64,000 bases of DNA from Glutamicibacter protophormiae (GCF_014647495.1 NZ_BMPH01000006.1:124001-188000), one strand, 5' to 3'. Shown: positions 31,266-40,090, counted from the stretch's first letter. Made by a program: numbers and translations. Notes: generated from the letters alone by a model not told the origin.

Positions 31266-33272
31266 ATGTCGAATCAGCTTCTTTCTCCCAGCGAAAACCC
31301 TTATCAGTGGCCGGAGTTCCAGGCACTTACTGCCGAGGACTATGTTGTTGCAGCGCGCCAAGGAGCTGCCTTACAGCTTGAAGAGCTGGACGCGATTACT
31401 TCCAACAGCGAACCCGCGACATTCGAGAACACGCTGCTCGCCCTTGAAGCCTCGGGACAGGTGCTTCGACGCACGCTAATGACGTACTTCACCGTGCTCT
31501 CAGCGCACGGAACCGAGGATCTGCGTGCGATCCAAAGCGAGATGTCGAGCATCATGACACGCCAGCAGGATGCCATCCACCTAAATGAAACGTTGTTTTC
31601 TCGTTTACAAGCGTTAGATCTCAATGCTCTGGAGGGTGAAGACGCGCGGCTGGCCGATCAGACGCTGAGGGAATTCGAGCTGGCAGGCGCTGCGCTAGGC
31701 GCAGAAGCCAAGGGCAAGTTGTCGAAGCTGAATGAACAAATCTCGGAACTTTCCAGCCGGTTCTCTAATTTGGCATTGGAAAACCAAAACGCACACGCAG
31801 TGCATTTTGCCGATGCCGTTGAACTTGAAGGACTAGGTGAAGCGGCCATCGCGTCGGCGGCTAAGGCCGCCTTGGACGCCGGGTACCGCGATGGTTTCTT
31901 GCTGCCGTTGGTTTCTCCTTCCCAGCAGCCTGTGCTTTCCCAACTTGCCCGCTCGGATTCCCGGCGCAAGGTGCATGAGGCTTCACTCTCCCGCGGGTTG
32001 AACTCGACCTTGGAGCTCGCGGCCGAAATGGCATCCCTGCGTGCAGAGCGGGCTTCGGTACTCGGCTTTTCCAATCATGCCGAAACGGTGCTTGCCGATG
32101 CAACGGCGCCAAGCACCGCGGCCGTGGCTGAACGGTTGGCGGAGCTGAGTGCCCCGGCCGTGCGCAATGCCAACGCCGAGGCGGCAATACTTTCCGAAGT
32201 TGCCGGCGGAGCGATCAATGCTTGGGACTGGCGCTACTATTCCGAAAAGGTTCTGCAGGAAAAGTATTCGGTGGACACCTCGGCCTTGCGCGAATACTTC
32301 GAGCTCGAGCGGGTACTGGTCCACGGCGTCTTTGCCACCGCAACCCGTTTGTATGGAATCACCTTTGCCGAGCGATTCGATCTGCCCGGGTACCACCCTG
32401 ACGTCCGCGTCTGGGAGGTCTTCGATGCTGATGGCAGCGCACTGGCGTTGTATGCCGGTGATTTCCTGGCCCGCCCCACGAAGAAGGGCGGCGCCTGGAT
32501 GACCACACTGCGCGACGGCGCATCGTTCCTCGACGAACGTCCGATTGTCACCAACACCTTGAACATTGCACCGGCGGCAGACGGTGAACCGGTGCTGTTG
32601 ACGCTGGACGAGACCCATACTCTGTTCCACGAATTCGGCCACGCCTTGCACGGCATGTTTGCCAACGGCAAGTACGCTTCGCTATCCGGCACTTCGGTGC
32701 CGCGCGACTTCGTGGAATTCCCGTCGCAGGTCAACGAGATGTGGGCGCTGCATGAAGACGTCGTCGGCGGATATGCGAAGCACTACGCGACCGACGAGCC
32801 GCTGGATCCCTCCGTGCTCGACAGCCTGCGGGCTACTGAATTGTGGGGGCAGGGCTTCGCGACAACCGAATACCTGGCTGCGAGCGTTCTGGACTGGGCC
32901 TGGCACACCATCAAGCCGGGAACGGTGATCTCGGATCCGGAAGAGTTCGAGCAGCGTGTACTGGCCGATGCCGGATTCGATCCGCAGATGATTGCACCGC
33001 GCTACCGCACCGGTTACTTCCAACACATTTTCGCCAATGGCTACTCGGCTGGGTACTACTCCTATATTTGGAGTGAGGTGCTCGATGCCGACACTGTGCA
33101 GTGGTTCGCGGAAAATGGTGGCTTAATGCGGGAAAATGGTAATCGGTTCCGTGAGGAGCTGCTGTCGCGCGGGAACACGCGCGATCCCCTGAAGTCCTAC
33201 AGATTGTTCCGCGGACGCAGTGCAGAGGTCGAACCGCTGCTGCGCCGTCGAGGATTGGTGAACGCAGAATAA
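31266..33272 (+). CDS. M3-family oligopeptidase (peptidyl-dipeptidase Dcp-like)
   Basis: The zinc metallopeptidase has 668 residues and is cytoplasmic (no signal). The active site is HTLFHEFGHALHGMFANG (about 452-469, HEFGH with the catalytic Glu). The third ligand Glu lies in VEFPSQVNEMWALH. The N-terminal helical region and C-terminal FANGYSAGYYSYIWSEV are typical of Dcp/OpdA. It cuts short peptides. Its TAA and the ATG of the next gene overlap by one base (TAATG). Confidence 0.93.
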   Translation: MSNQLLSPSENPYQWPEFQALTAEDYVVAARQGAALQLEELDAITSNSEPATFENTLLALEASGQVLRRTLMTYFTVLSAHGTEDLRAIQSEMSSIMTRQQDAIHLNETLFSRLQALDLNALEGEDARLADQTLREFELAGAALGAEAKGKLSKLNEQISELSSRFSNLALENQNAHAVHFADAVELEGLGEAAIASAAKAALDAGYRDGFLLPLVSPSQQPVLSQLARSDSRRKVHEASLSRGLNSTLELAAEMASLRAERASVLGFSNHAETVLADATAPSTAAVAERLAELSAPAVRNANAEAAILSEVAGGAINAWDWRYYSEKVLQEKYSVDTSALREYFELERVLVHGVFATATRLYGITFAERFDLPGYHPDVRVWEVFDADGSALALYAGDFLARPTKKGGAWMTTLRDGASFLDERPIVTNTLNIAPAADGEPVLLTLDETHTLFHEFGHALHGMFANGKYASLSGTSVPRDFVEFPSQVNEMWALHEDVVGGYAKHYATDEPLDPSVLDSLRATELWGQGFATTEYLAASVLDWAWHTIKPGTVISDPEEFEQRVLADAGFDPQMIAPRYRTGYFQHIFANGYSAGYYSYIWSEVLDADTVQWFAENGGLMRENGNRFREELLSRGNTRDPLKSYRLFRGRSAEVEPLLRRRGLVNAE

Positions 33273-34036
33273 TGACGACGATTGCCTCCGCTCAGGAAGC
33301 GCTGAGCCACTGGCATCAGGCGCTGGCCGTTGCCACTGGCGGCAAGATCTTTACCACCCATGGGTGCTCGTGGGCATGGCAGCCGGTGCGCCGGCGCCTG
33401 GTGCTGCTCTTCCCGGAAAACCCGGAACCGGCTGGCCTGCGCCCCGCACTGGCCGAAGGCATGCGCTTGGGAGCACGCCGCGTGGAAGCCTGGGTTAATT
33501 CGGGTGCGGATTCCACGCAGCTCAAGTCCGCGGGGTTCAGCGACAACGCCCAGGTGTCATGGCATGCCGGGCCGCTGGCCATTCCCATGGACCGCTGGGA
33601 GGGAAAGATTCGCCTTGGCAACAACGTTCCGGAAGCAACCGGGGCCGATGCCGCTGAACTTGCAGTCACGAATCTGTGGCGTGAAGCCTCGCCACAGCTC
33701 TCCAGCGGGCACCCTGCGCTGCGCCGGGTGGAGCATGCTCTTGCCCGTACCGAAGAAGGCAACATTGTCGGCCGCGGTTTCGCTCAGCAGGGCCTCAGCG
33801 GCCAGCTGATGATCCATGCGCTGGCTGTCGGCAGCGACTTCCGTCGCCAGGGCATCGGCACGGCGCTGCTGCACGGCCTGTCGCGATCGATGATCAACCC
33901 GCTGGCTCCGGCCGAAGACGAAGGCCCAACCGAGCTGATCGCAGCGGCAACGCATTCCAGTGCCGACTTCTTCACGGCCAACGGGCTGAAGCTGCTCGGC
34001 CGCGGACGTCACATGGTGCTGCGTTCCTGGGTCTAG
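33272..34036 (+). CDS. GNAT-family acetyltransferase
   Basis: The protein has 254 residues. The N-terminal half (1-110) is a degenerate GNAT fold. The C-terminal half has the acetyl-CoA motif ALAVGSDFRRQGIGTALLHGL (R-R-Q-G-I-G-T) followed by an unusual acidic insertion (LAPAEDEGPTEL) and a final FTANGLKLLGRG strand. This double-domain layout is seen in several actinobacterial N-acetyltransferases; the substrate is unknown. Its start overlaps the peptidase stop, so the two are coupled. Confidence 0.85.
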   Translation: MTTIASAQEALSHWHQALAVATGGKIFTTHGCSWAWQPVRRRLVLLFPENPEPAGLRPALAEGMRLGARRVEAWVNSGADSTQLKSAGFSDNAQVSWHAGPLAIPMDRWEGKIRLGNNVPEATGADAAELAVTNLWREASPQLSSGHPALRRVEHALARTEEGNIVGRGFAQQGLSGQLMIHALAVGSDFRRQGIGTALLHGLSRSMINPLAPAEDEGPTELIAAATHSSADFFTANGLKLLGRGRHMVLRSWV

Positions 34037-34062
34037 CCTCAAGCTGGAACAATTTGCCGCGT

Positions 34063-34094
34063 CAACGGCGGGATCACCACCGGTCCCGCCGTTG
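34063..34094. terminator. bidirectional terminator between convergent genes
   Basis: A perfect 11-bp inverted repeat (34063-34073 and 34084-34094) with a 10-base loop lies between the stops of the GNAT gene and the reductase gene. Confidence 0.75.
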
Positions 34095-34120
34095 ATGTGT
34101 TCTGGCGTGGACGCCGGAAG

Positions 34121-34681
34121 TCAGCCGCGCTTGCGTACTTCATATCGCAGTCTCGCAAACGGCCCGGCCTGCCGCGCCTCAACAAGGCGGAGCCGATGGC
34201 TGCCGATGGCCCGTGGCAGCAGCGAAGCGCCGGAAGCAACGGTCGCCGGGGCGATCGTCAGTGCCAGCTCGTCGAGTTCGTCGATGTCCAGGAACTGGCC
34301 GAGCAGTTCGCCTCCACCCAGCACCCAGATGTTCCCGTCGCCAGCGGTTGCACGAAGCTCGGGCAGATGCTGGGCGACTTGCCCCTGCAGGAAACGGACA
34401 TCGGCACCCTCTGGGATCGGAAGGTCCCGATGGGTGAATACATACGTCGGCCGCTCACCGTAGTAGGCCTGCCACTTTGCGGGTTCATCCATGAACTTTT
34501 CATGTTCAAGAACCCATAGGTACGTGTTCGCTCCTTCGACGTGAACTGCGACGTCGGTGGGCAGCAGACCGGGGTCCGGATCATCGGCGCCTTCCACCTC
34601 GAACAGCCACTGCAGGCTGTGGTTTTCATCGGCCAGGAAACCGTTCAGCGTAACCGCTGCATCAAAAACTATCTTGCCCAT
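34121..34681 (-). CDS. RibD C-terminal/DHFR-like reductase
   Basis: The protein has 186 residues. It starts MGKIVFDAAVTLNGFLADE, the usual opening of small RibD_C proteins, has a VEGANTYLW substrate-site motif, and carries the NADPH-binding IWVLGGGELLGQFLD (about 132-146). It is a stand-alone reductase domain with no deaminase part, so it is not riboflavin RibD itself. The real substrate is unknown. It is flanked by a hairpin terminator on its 3-prime side. Confidence 0.85.
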   Translation of the reverse strand: MGKIVFDAAVTLNGFLADENHSLQWLFEVEGADDPDPGLLPTDVAVHVEGANTYLWVLEHEKFMDEPAKWQAYYGERPTYVFTHRDLPIPEGADVRFLQGQVAQHLPELRATAGDGNIWVLGGGELLGQFLDIDELDELALTIAPATVASGASLLPRAIGSHRLRLVEARQAGPFARLRYEVRKRG

Positions 34682-34824
34682 ACCGCTAGTCTAGCCACGC
34701 GAGAATTCTTGGCCGTGATCTGCCATTGACAGCCCGAGAGAGCCTGACGATCATGAAAGTCCCCATAGATCACAGTGTCTGGCTTGCACCGTGTCGCGGT
34801 GCCGACAAGCGGAGGTAAATCATC

Positions 34825-35424
34825 GTGAAAACTCGCATCTCAAGCATGTGCCGCGCCGGTGGAGCCGTGGCTTCTGCACTCTTGCTCGGCTCGTTGATGG
34901 CAGGTCCCGCCGCAGCGGCCAGGCCACCGCTCGGCACCCAAGGCTCCGTGCAGTCCGCCGTTCACCAGAACCAGAATGGCAAGCGCTCCCCCGTCCGGCA
35001 AGCAACCGGAGAACTTGCGGTCCAGCTGGATCCATCTTCGCTTCAGGCAGTGCCGATTTCTGGCGGCAACCGGTGCCAGTTCACTGTTAACGTCGTACTC
35101 CACCTCACCGGCACCGCAGTAGGCGCGGCTTCGGGCACCACCGTCGCCAAAATTGATGCGCCGTGCGCCGACGCATTGGCCATGCCTCCGGGGACCTTTT
35201 CCGACACGTTCAAGTTCACCGGTGGATTCGAAGGAACCATCGACGGCTTCCCGAGCGCCGCCCGGGTTACCTACGCCGGAGTCACCCGAGCCGGTGGAGC
35301 CGTATCGGCATCGCTGTTCTTGAAGGACGGTCCGTCGATGCTTGCCTGTGTCCAAGCCCAGGCTGGCGGGCAGGGCACGTATTCGGGACTCCTGCTGCCG
35401 GGACATCACCGGGCGGGCAGGTAG
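34825..35424 (+). CDS. secreted protein of unknown function
   Basis: The protein has 199 residues. A signal peptide (about residues 1-33, positively charged start, hydrophobic SALLLGSLMAGPAAAA) has a plausible signal peptidase I site after AAA. The mature part is Gly/Ala/Thr-rich with many short beta-like stretches and three cysteines. No domain is recognised. GTG at 34825 has GCGGAGG as SD. It stands alone between a divergent reductase gene and the convergent pdxS. Confidence 0.7.
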   Translation: MKTRISSMCRAGGAVASALLLGSLMAGPAAAARPPLGTQGSVQSAVHQNQNGKRSPVRQATGELAVQLDPSSLQAVPISGGNRCQFTVNVVLHLTGTAVGAASGTTVAKIDAPCADALAMPPGTFSDTFKFTGGFEGTIDGFPSAARVTYAGVTRAGGAVSASLFLKDGPSMLACVQAQAGGQGTYSGLLLPGHHRAGR

Positions 35425-35497
35425 TTCGGAGAACCTGCGTGAGGTCGAACCTACACTGCAATGCACCGCGCGGGTTCGCCAACGTGCCGAGAAATGA

Positions 35498-35539
35498 CAC
35501 GGGGCCGCCCAGCCATTGGAATGGCTGGGCGGCCCCGTG
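35498..35539. terminator. strong terminator of pdxS (and the secreted-protein gene)
   Basis: A perfect 20-bp inverted repeat (35498-35517 and 35520-35539) lies 14 bases after the pdxS stop on the minus strand and about 75 bases after the convergent plus-strand stop. Confidence 0.88.
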
Positions 35540-35553
35540 GAAGCGCTGAGTGC

Positions 35554-36456
35554 TTACCAGCCGCGCTCTGCCAGGCGGTGAGGCACAGGCACGTCGGTCA
35601 CGTTGATGCCGACCATGGCTTCACCCAGGCCGCGGGAGATCTTGGCCAGCTCATCCGGGTTGTCGAAGAAGGTGGTGGCCTTCACGATGGCTTCGGCACG
35701 CTGTACCGGGTTGCCCGACTTGAAGATGCCCGATCCAACGAACACGCCGTCTGCGCCCAGCTGCATCATCATGGCAGCGTCGGCAGGGGTTGCGATGCCA
35801 CCTGCGGTGAACAGCACGACCGGGAGCTTGCCGGTGGAGGCAACTTCCTTGACGAGCTCGTAAGGAGCCTGCAGTTCCTTGGCGGCAACGTACAGTTCGT
35901 CCTCCGGCAGTGCGGAGAGCTTGGCGATTTCGGCGCGGATCTTGCGCATGTGTCCGGTGGCGTTGGAGACATCGCCGGTGCCGGCTTCACCCTTGGAGCG
36001 GATCATGGCGGCACCCTCGTTGATGCGGCGCAGGGCCTCACCCAGGTTGGTGGCTCCGCAGACGAAAGGCACGGTGAAAGGCTGCTTGTCAATGTGGTTC
36101 TCGTAGTCGGCTGGCGAGAGCACCTCGGACTCGTCGATGTAGTCGACACCCAGCGACTGGAGGATCTGCGCCTCGACGAAGTGGCCGATGCGGGCCTTGG
36201 CCATCACCGGGATCGACACCTCGGCAATGATGCCGTCGATCATGTCCGGATCGCTCATGCGGGACACCCCGCCCTGGGCGCGGATGTCGGCAGGAACCCG
36301 CTCCAGCGCCATGACAGCGACCGCGCCGGCATCTTCGGCGATACGAGCCTGCTCCGGGGTGACCACGTCCATGATGACGCCGCCCTTGAGCATTTCAGCC
36401 ATGCCGCGCTTGACGCGGTCCGAACCGATAATTGGGTTCTGGGAGTTCGAAGACAT
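35554..36456 (-). CDS. pdxS: pyridoxal 5-phosphate synthase subunit PdxS
   Basis: The TIM-barrel synthase makes PLP from ribose 5-phosphate, glyceraldehyde 3-phosphate and ammonia supplied by PdxT. It has 300 residues. The Schiff-base lysine region is [16 protein letters not shown], with [20 protein letters not shown] near the N-terminus and [17 protein letters not shown] near the phosphate site. ATG at 36454-36456 fits the family N-terminus. The frame is open further upstream but that part (about 60 codons) does not look like protein. The upstream region contains an attenuator-like leader. Confidence 0.96.
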   Translation of the reverse strand: MSSNSQNPIIGSDRVKRGMAEMLKGGVIMDVVTPEQARIAEDAGAVAVMALERVPADIRAQGGVSRMSDPDMIDGIIAEVSIPVMAKARIGHFVEAQILQSLGVDYIDESEVLSPADYENHIDKQPFTVPFVCGATNLGEALRRINEGAAMIRSKGEAGTGDVSNATGHMRKIRAEIAKLSALPEDELYVAAKELQAPYELVKEVASTGKLPVVLFTAGGIATPADAAMMMQLGADGVFVGSGIFKSGNPVQRAEAIVKATTFFDNPDELAKISRGLGEAMVGINVTDVPVPHRLAERGW

Positions 36457-36485
36457 GGGGGAACTGGTTCCTTTCGATACTGCAT

Positions 36486-36575
36486 AAAAAATGCCGCCTG
36501 ACACCCGAGGTTCTACCGTGGAATTCGGGGAGCGGCGAGGTCGTACACATTCATCGTAGGATCCATGAAGTTCAT
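36486..36575 (-). promoter_or_regulatory. possible attenuator with leader peptide upstream of pdxS
   Basis: On the pdxS strand, AGGAGG (36578-36583) precedes a 20-codon frame [20 protein letters not shown] (36513-36575, with a second ATG at 36566 at a better SD distance of 11). Its TAG lies inside a hairpin with arms GCCGC/GCGGC and CCCGA/TCGGG (36493-36536). The hairpin is followed directly by six T residues (36486-36491), about 30 bases before the pdxS ATG. This is the geometry of a ribosome-controlled attenuator. It is inferred from sequence only; a chance arrangement is possible. Confidence 0.45.
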
Positions 36576-36589
36576 TACCTCCTGTGTTG

Positions 36590-36633
36590 CGTAACATTGT
36601 TACGATAGGAGACTTATCCATTGGATCCACTTT
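36590..36633 (-). promoter_or_regulatory. possible pdxS operator region (PdxR-like motif and CGTAAC palindrome)
   Basis: CGTAAC-ATT-GTTACG (36590-36604) is a 6-bp palindrome. AAAGTGGATCCA on the minus strand (36622-36633) resembles the AAAGTGG-type site I recall for the MocR regulator PdxR of Corynebacterium glutamicum, with one mismatch. No pdxR gene is adjacent here. Confidence 0.35.
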
Positions 36634-36660
36634 TCTCCGTAACAAACGAGAATTCGGATC

Positions 36661-37016
36661 ACTACTGGTCAGCTAGAGTTTCCACGGAGTTGTTAAGTCC
36701 AGCATGTGAACTAGCTGACTTGTCACTTGAGCCTGCAATGTCGTTGAACCAACTGCCACATCTCTTGATGAGCCAACGTCGATCGATTCGATGACAATGA
36801 ACCGCGCCCCATTCGCTGAGCCATGCAAGGCCGGGGCCTGATCGCACGCTACAGGAACTGCCTGCACGTGCTCACGGCGTATCCCGGTCTGCGGGATTCG
36901 ATCGCCGCATTGCCCGCGGGGCATTCTCAACCGCAAAGGAAGCGCCGTCCCGGGAACCAGCTGTCGCGCTTGCGCGACATTAAGGTTCCCGGGACGGCGG
37001 AAGGCGCCCATGACAA
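36661..37016. other. non-coding region between pdxS leader and the GDPD gene
   Basis: About 355 bases with no credible gene. It holds the glpQ terminator (36944-36998) and, towards 36680, the expected pdxS promoter. A 65-codon plus-strand frame (36823-37020) runs through the terminator hairpin and has no SD, so it is not called. Confidence 0.5.
36944..36998 (-). terminator. nested double hairpin terminator after glpQ
   Basis: The outer perfect 15-bp arms (36944-36958 and 36984-36998) enclose an inner perfect 7-bp hairpin with a 2-base loop (36963-36978). It lies 19 bases after the glpQ stop on the minus strand. Confidence 0.8.
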
Positions 37017-37766
37017 TTAGGACGTCGTGGCGGCCATGACCTGCGCAATCCATCGCTTGGCGGCCGCCGGATCGTCGGCGCACACTGCATGGGCTCCAAT
37101 GGCCAGGGCCTTAAGCACATCGTCCGGGCCCCGCAGCGGCCACAGCGTCGGAAGATATCCGCGCCGGTGCAGTTCCTGTACGGCTGCGTCACGCACCGCA
37201 TCGACATTCAGGTGCACAAAGGCCGCCCCGTTGTCCTCGAGCAGGGCGAAGAGCGAGTCGAGGTCCTCGGTCAAGGCGGTGGTCCCGCCGAGAATGAAAC
37301 CGCGTGGAATCTGCGGGCAGAGGTTCTTGGCCTGCACCAGTGCTTCATGGTTGAAGCTGGTGAACTGCAGGCGCCCATGGTCCTGGGGTCGGGCATTGAG
37401 GATCGCAGCCGCCGCCGGCACCACACGTGGATCCTTGATTTCGATTTGGATCGATGTTGTGGTGGCATCCAGTGCCTCGGTGAGCGTGGGAATTCCCAGC
37501 CACTCCCCCAAATCGACGCCCCGAAGTTGTTCCAGGGTCAGGGTCGAGACATCGACGCCGGAGAGGCTGCCTGGTACGGGGGCGACACGGTCGATGGTCG
37601 CATCATGCAGGATGAAGACGTGTCCATCGGCCGAAAGCCTGATATCCAATTCAATCTCCGCAACACCGAGCTCTTCGGCATAGCGGTAGGATTCCAGCGT
37701 GTTTTCCGGACGATGCGCCATCGCGCCTCGGTGCCCGACAATTCGCGGTCTGGTGTTCTCATTCAT
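37017..37766 (-). CDS. glycerophosphodiester phosphodiesterase (cytoplasmic)
   Basis: The GDPD has 249 residues. It contains GHRGAMAHRPENTLESYRYA with the catalytic His and metal-binding Glu, then EIELDIRLSADGHVFILHD with the second Glu/Asp and His, then IEIKDP. There is no signal peptide, so it is a UgpQ-like intracellular enzyme cutting imported glycerophosphodiesters to glycerol 3-phosphate. It starts ATG 37764-37766, two bases after the stop of the solute-binding gene, and is last in the uptake operon. The gene could be called ugpQ. Confidence 0.9.
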   Translation of the reverse strand: MNENTRPRIVGHRGAMAHRPENTLESYRYAEELGVAEIELDIRLSADGHVFILHDATIDRVAPVPGSLSGVDVSTLTLEQLRGVDLGEWLGIPTLTEALDATTTSIQIEIKDPRVVPAAAAILNARPQDHGRLQFTSFNHEALVQAKNLCPQIPRGFILGGTTALTEDLDSLFALLEDNGAAFVHLNVDAVRDAAVQELHRRGYLPTLWPLRGPDDVLKALAIGAHAVCADDPAAAKRWIAQVMAATTS

Positions 37767-37768
37767 CG

Positions 37769-39136
37769 CTAGGCAACCTTTTCTTCGTAGGTGGAACGAA
37801 TCTTCTCCGCTTCGGCGCGCAGTTTCTCCGCCACCGGCTTGACCAGCTCTTCCGGCGACACGTTCGAGGTGTAGTTCTTCTGGACCATCTGCTTGAGCTC
37901 CGAAATGGCGGAGGTGACGTAGCGGCGTACGTCGTCGGGGCCCGAGGCAATCTGGAGCTGGTCCACTGCGACCCGGTAGTTCGGGTTCTTGCCCATCAGG
38001 TCGGTGACGAGCTTGGAGCTGGTTGCCCCCTTGGTGACCGGCAGGTATCCGGTTCCGACGGTCCACTGGGCGGAGATTTCATCGCTGGCCAGAAACCGCA
38101 GCACCTCGACGGCGTCGGCCTTGCGTTCATCACTGATCTGGCGCATGACAGAGAGGCCGCCACCACCGGTCGGCGTTCCAGCACCTGCCGGACCCTTCGG
38201 CATGAACCCTGTGCCCACATCAAACTTGGCGGCTTTGGTGACGCTGGTGAGCCCGCCGGTGGACTGGGTCACGGTGGCGCATTGGCCATTGCTGAAGTCG
38301 TTGACGAAGCTCTGCGCCAGGTACATGCTCTTGTCCTCGTGGACCAGCTGGCGTTCGAAGTCCACCGCCGCCATCGACTCGGCGCTGTCCAGGGTCACGT
38401 CCAGCCCCTTGGATATCGATCCCCCGAAGGCCCAGAGCAGGCCGCTGAAGTACCAGTCATCGGTGCCGGTCAGCGCGCGCATCTTCATCGTGTTGCCCTT
38501 GAACTTCACCCCCGTGATTTCCTTGCCCCAGCTGCGGAATTCATCCCAGGTATCCGGGGCGCGATCAGGCAGGCCCACGCTGGCGAAAAGGTCGCGGTTG
38601 TAGTAGAACAGCGGGGTCGACCGCGCGAACGGAACCCAATAGGATTCTTCGCGCACGGTGCCTTCCTTGTAGAAATTCTCCGTGTAGACCGCCGGACCAA
38701 AGCCCGAATCGTGGTATTTGTTCAGCGGCTCCAAGGCATCGGAGAGGAAGTAGCGGTTCCAGTGGATGTCCGAAAGCACGGCAAGATCCGGGATTTGCTT
38801 GGCCCTCAGGCCTGCAGTGAGCTTTTCGCCGACACCGTCATAGCCATCGAATTGCTGGACTTCTGCGTAGATCGCCGTCTGCGATTCGTTGAATTTCTTG
38901 ATCAGGTCGGCGAACATCTTTCCGTTGTCGCCTCCCCACGAGCTCCAGATCACGACATTGCGTCGTCCCGAGAAACCTGCGGGAACCTTGGTCGCAGGCT
39001 GCGAGAATGCTCCCGCTGACGAGTTGCCGCAGGCGGCCAGCGCAGGAATCGCCAAGGCGGTGAGCCCGAGTGCGCCCAGGAAGCTTCGGCGCGACGAGGA
39101 TTTGTTCAGGGTGCTGGCAAGAGGGTTGTTCTGCAT
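37769..39136 (-). CDS. ABC transporter substrate-binding lipoprotein (UgpB-like)
   Basis: The family 1 extracellular solute-binding protein has 455 residues. The signal has an SSRRSFLGALGL twin-arginine-like start and a lipobox ALAAC (Cys about 36). The binding protein core carries NVVIWSSWGG at the start of domain 1. The association with a GDPD gene and two permeases suggests glycerol 3-phosphate or glycerophosphodiesters as substrate, but a carbohydrate cannot be excluded from sequence. It is first to be translated after the two permease genes. Confidence 0.85.
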   Translation of the reverse strand: MQNNPLASTLNKSSSRRSFLGALGLTALAIPALAACGNSSAGAFSQPATKVPAGFSGRRNVVIWSSWGGDNGKMFADLIKKFNESQTAIYAEVQQFDGYDGVGEKLTAGLRAKQIPDLAVLSDIHWNRYFLSDALEPLNKYHDSGFGPAVYTENFYKEGTVREESYWVPFARSTPLFYYNRDLFASVGLPDRAPDTWDEFRSWGKEITGVKFKGNTMKMRALTGTDDWYFSGLLWAFGGSISKGLDVTLDSAESMAAVDFERQLVHEDKSMYLAQSFVNDFSNGQCATVTQSTGGLTSVTKAAKFDVGTGFMPKGPAGAGTPTGGGGLSVMRQISDERKADAVEVLRFLASDEISAQWTVGTGYLPVTKGATSSKLVTDLMGKNPNYRVAVDQLQIASGPDDVRRYVTSAISELKQMVQKNYTSNVSPEELVKPVAEKLRAEAEKIRSTYEEKVA

Positions 39137-39196
39137 GGAAATGTCCTTTTGGATTGCGATGGGAGGTGGAAGGAATTCGTTCGGGTCATAAACCGG

Positions 39197-40090
39197 TTAG
39201 CGGCGAACCGCGGCACCGGCCATGCCGTTGATGATGTACTTCTGGGCGAAGAGGAAAAGCAGCAGCATGGGCAGCACGATCATGAGCGTGGCGGCCATGA
39301 TCATGCCCCAGTCATCCAGGCCCTCGGTTTGCTTGAGGAACATCAGGCCGATTGGCATAGTGCGCATGTCCAGGGTGTTGGTCACCAGCAGCGGCCAGAT
39401 GAAGTCGTTCCATTCGTCGATGACCGCGATCAGTGCCACGGTGATCACGGCCGGCTTGGACATCGGCAGCACAAATGACCACAGCTTGCGCAGGTGGCCG
39501 GCCCCGTCGAGCTCGGCTGCCTCCAGCACCTCTTTAGGCAGCCCCATGAAGTGCTGGCGCAGCAGGAAGGTCCCGAAAGCCGAGCCGAGGCCTGGGAGGA
39601 TAATGCCCGCGTACGTGTTGATCAGGCCCAGATTGCTGATGGTCGAGTAGTTCAGCAGCAAGGTGACATGCCCGGGGACCATGAGCGCCCCGAGCACAGC
39701 CAGGAACAACCATTTCTTGCCGGGAAACGGCAGGAAGGCGAATGCATAGGCTGTCAATGCGGCAAGTGCCACCTTGACGGTAGCCCCGATGGTGGTGACG
39801 AGCAGCGAATTCATGAAGAATTGCTCGAAGGGAGCCGCCGCCAAAGCCGCCGAGAAGTTCTCGGTGGTTGGCTCGCTGGGCCAAGGGGTGAATGGCCACT
39901 GGTAGATCTCGTCGTTGGGCTTGAATGCCGCCAAAACCATCCAGTAGGCGGGAATCAGGAACACCAGCGCAACCAGCCCGAGCAACAGGTAGCTGGTGAT
40001 CTTGGTCGGCCGGAACCTGGCGGTAGGGCGCGGTGCAGGGCTTGGCACCGGGGCGGCTGTGCCGTGGCTGCGGGAAGCAAGGGTGCTCAT
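39197..40090 (-). CDS. ABC transporter permease (UgpE-like)
   Basis: The protein has 297 residues with six membrane helices (first about 32-52). The EAA loop, EAAELDGAGHLRKLWSFVLP (about 195-214), contacts the ATPase. The Ala/Pro/Arg-rich N-terminus is cytoplasmic. It starts ATG 40088-40090, overlapping the stop of the upstream permease by four bases. Confidence 0.9.
   Translation of the reverse strand: MSTLASRSHGTAAPVPSPAPRPTARFRPTKITSYLLLGLVALVFLIPAYWMVLAAFKPNDEIYQWPFTPWPSEPTTENFSAALAAAPFEQFFMNSLLVTTIGATVKVALAALTAYAFAFLPFPGKKWLFLAVLGALMVPGHVTLLLNYSTISNLGLINTYAGIILPGLGSAFGTFLLRQHFMGLPKEVLEAAELDGAGHLRKLWSFVLPMSKPAVITVALIAVIDEWNDFIWPLLVTNTLDMRTMPIGLMFLKQTEGLDDWGMIMAATLMIVLPMLLLFLFAQKYIINGMAGAAVRR

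Noticed and set aside
36457-36645. Longer pdxS with an N-terminal extension of about 60 residues
   Set aside because: The extension has no similarity to PdxS N-termini and covers the hairpin-T6 element; ATG 36456 matches the family.
36823-37020. 65-codon plus-strand frame between pdxS and the GDPD gene
   Set aside because: It runs through the perfect nested terminator hairpin and lacks an SD.
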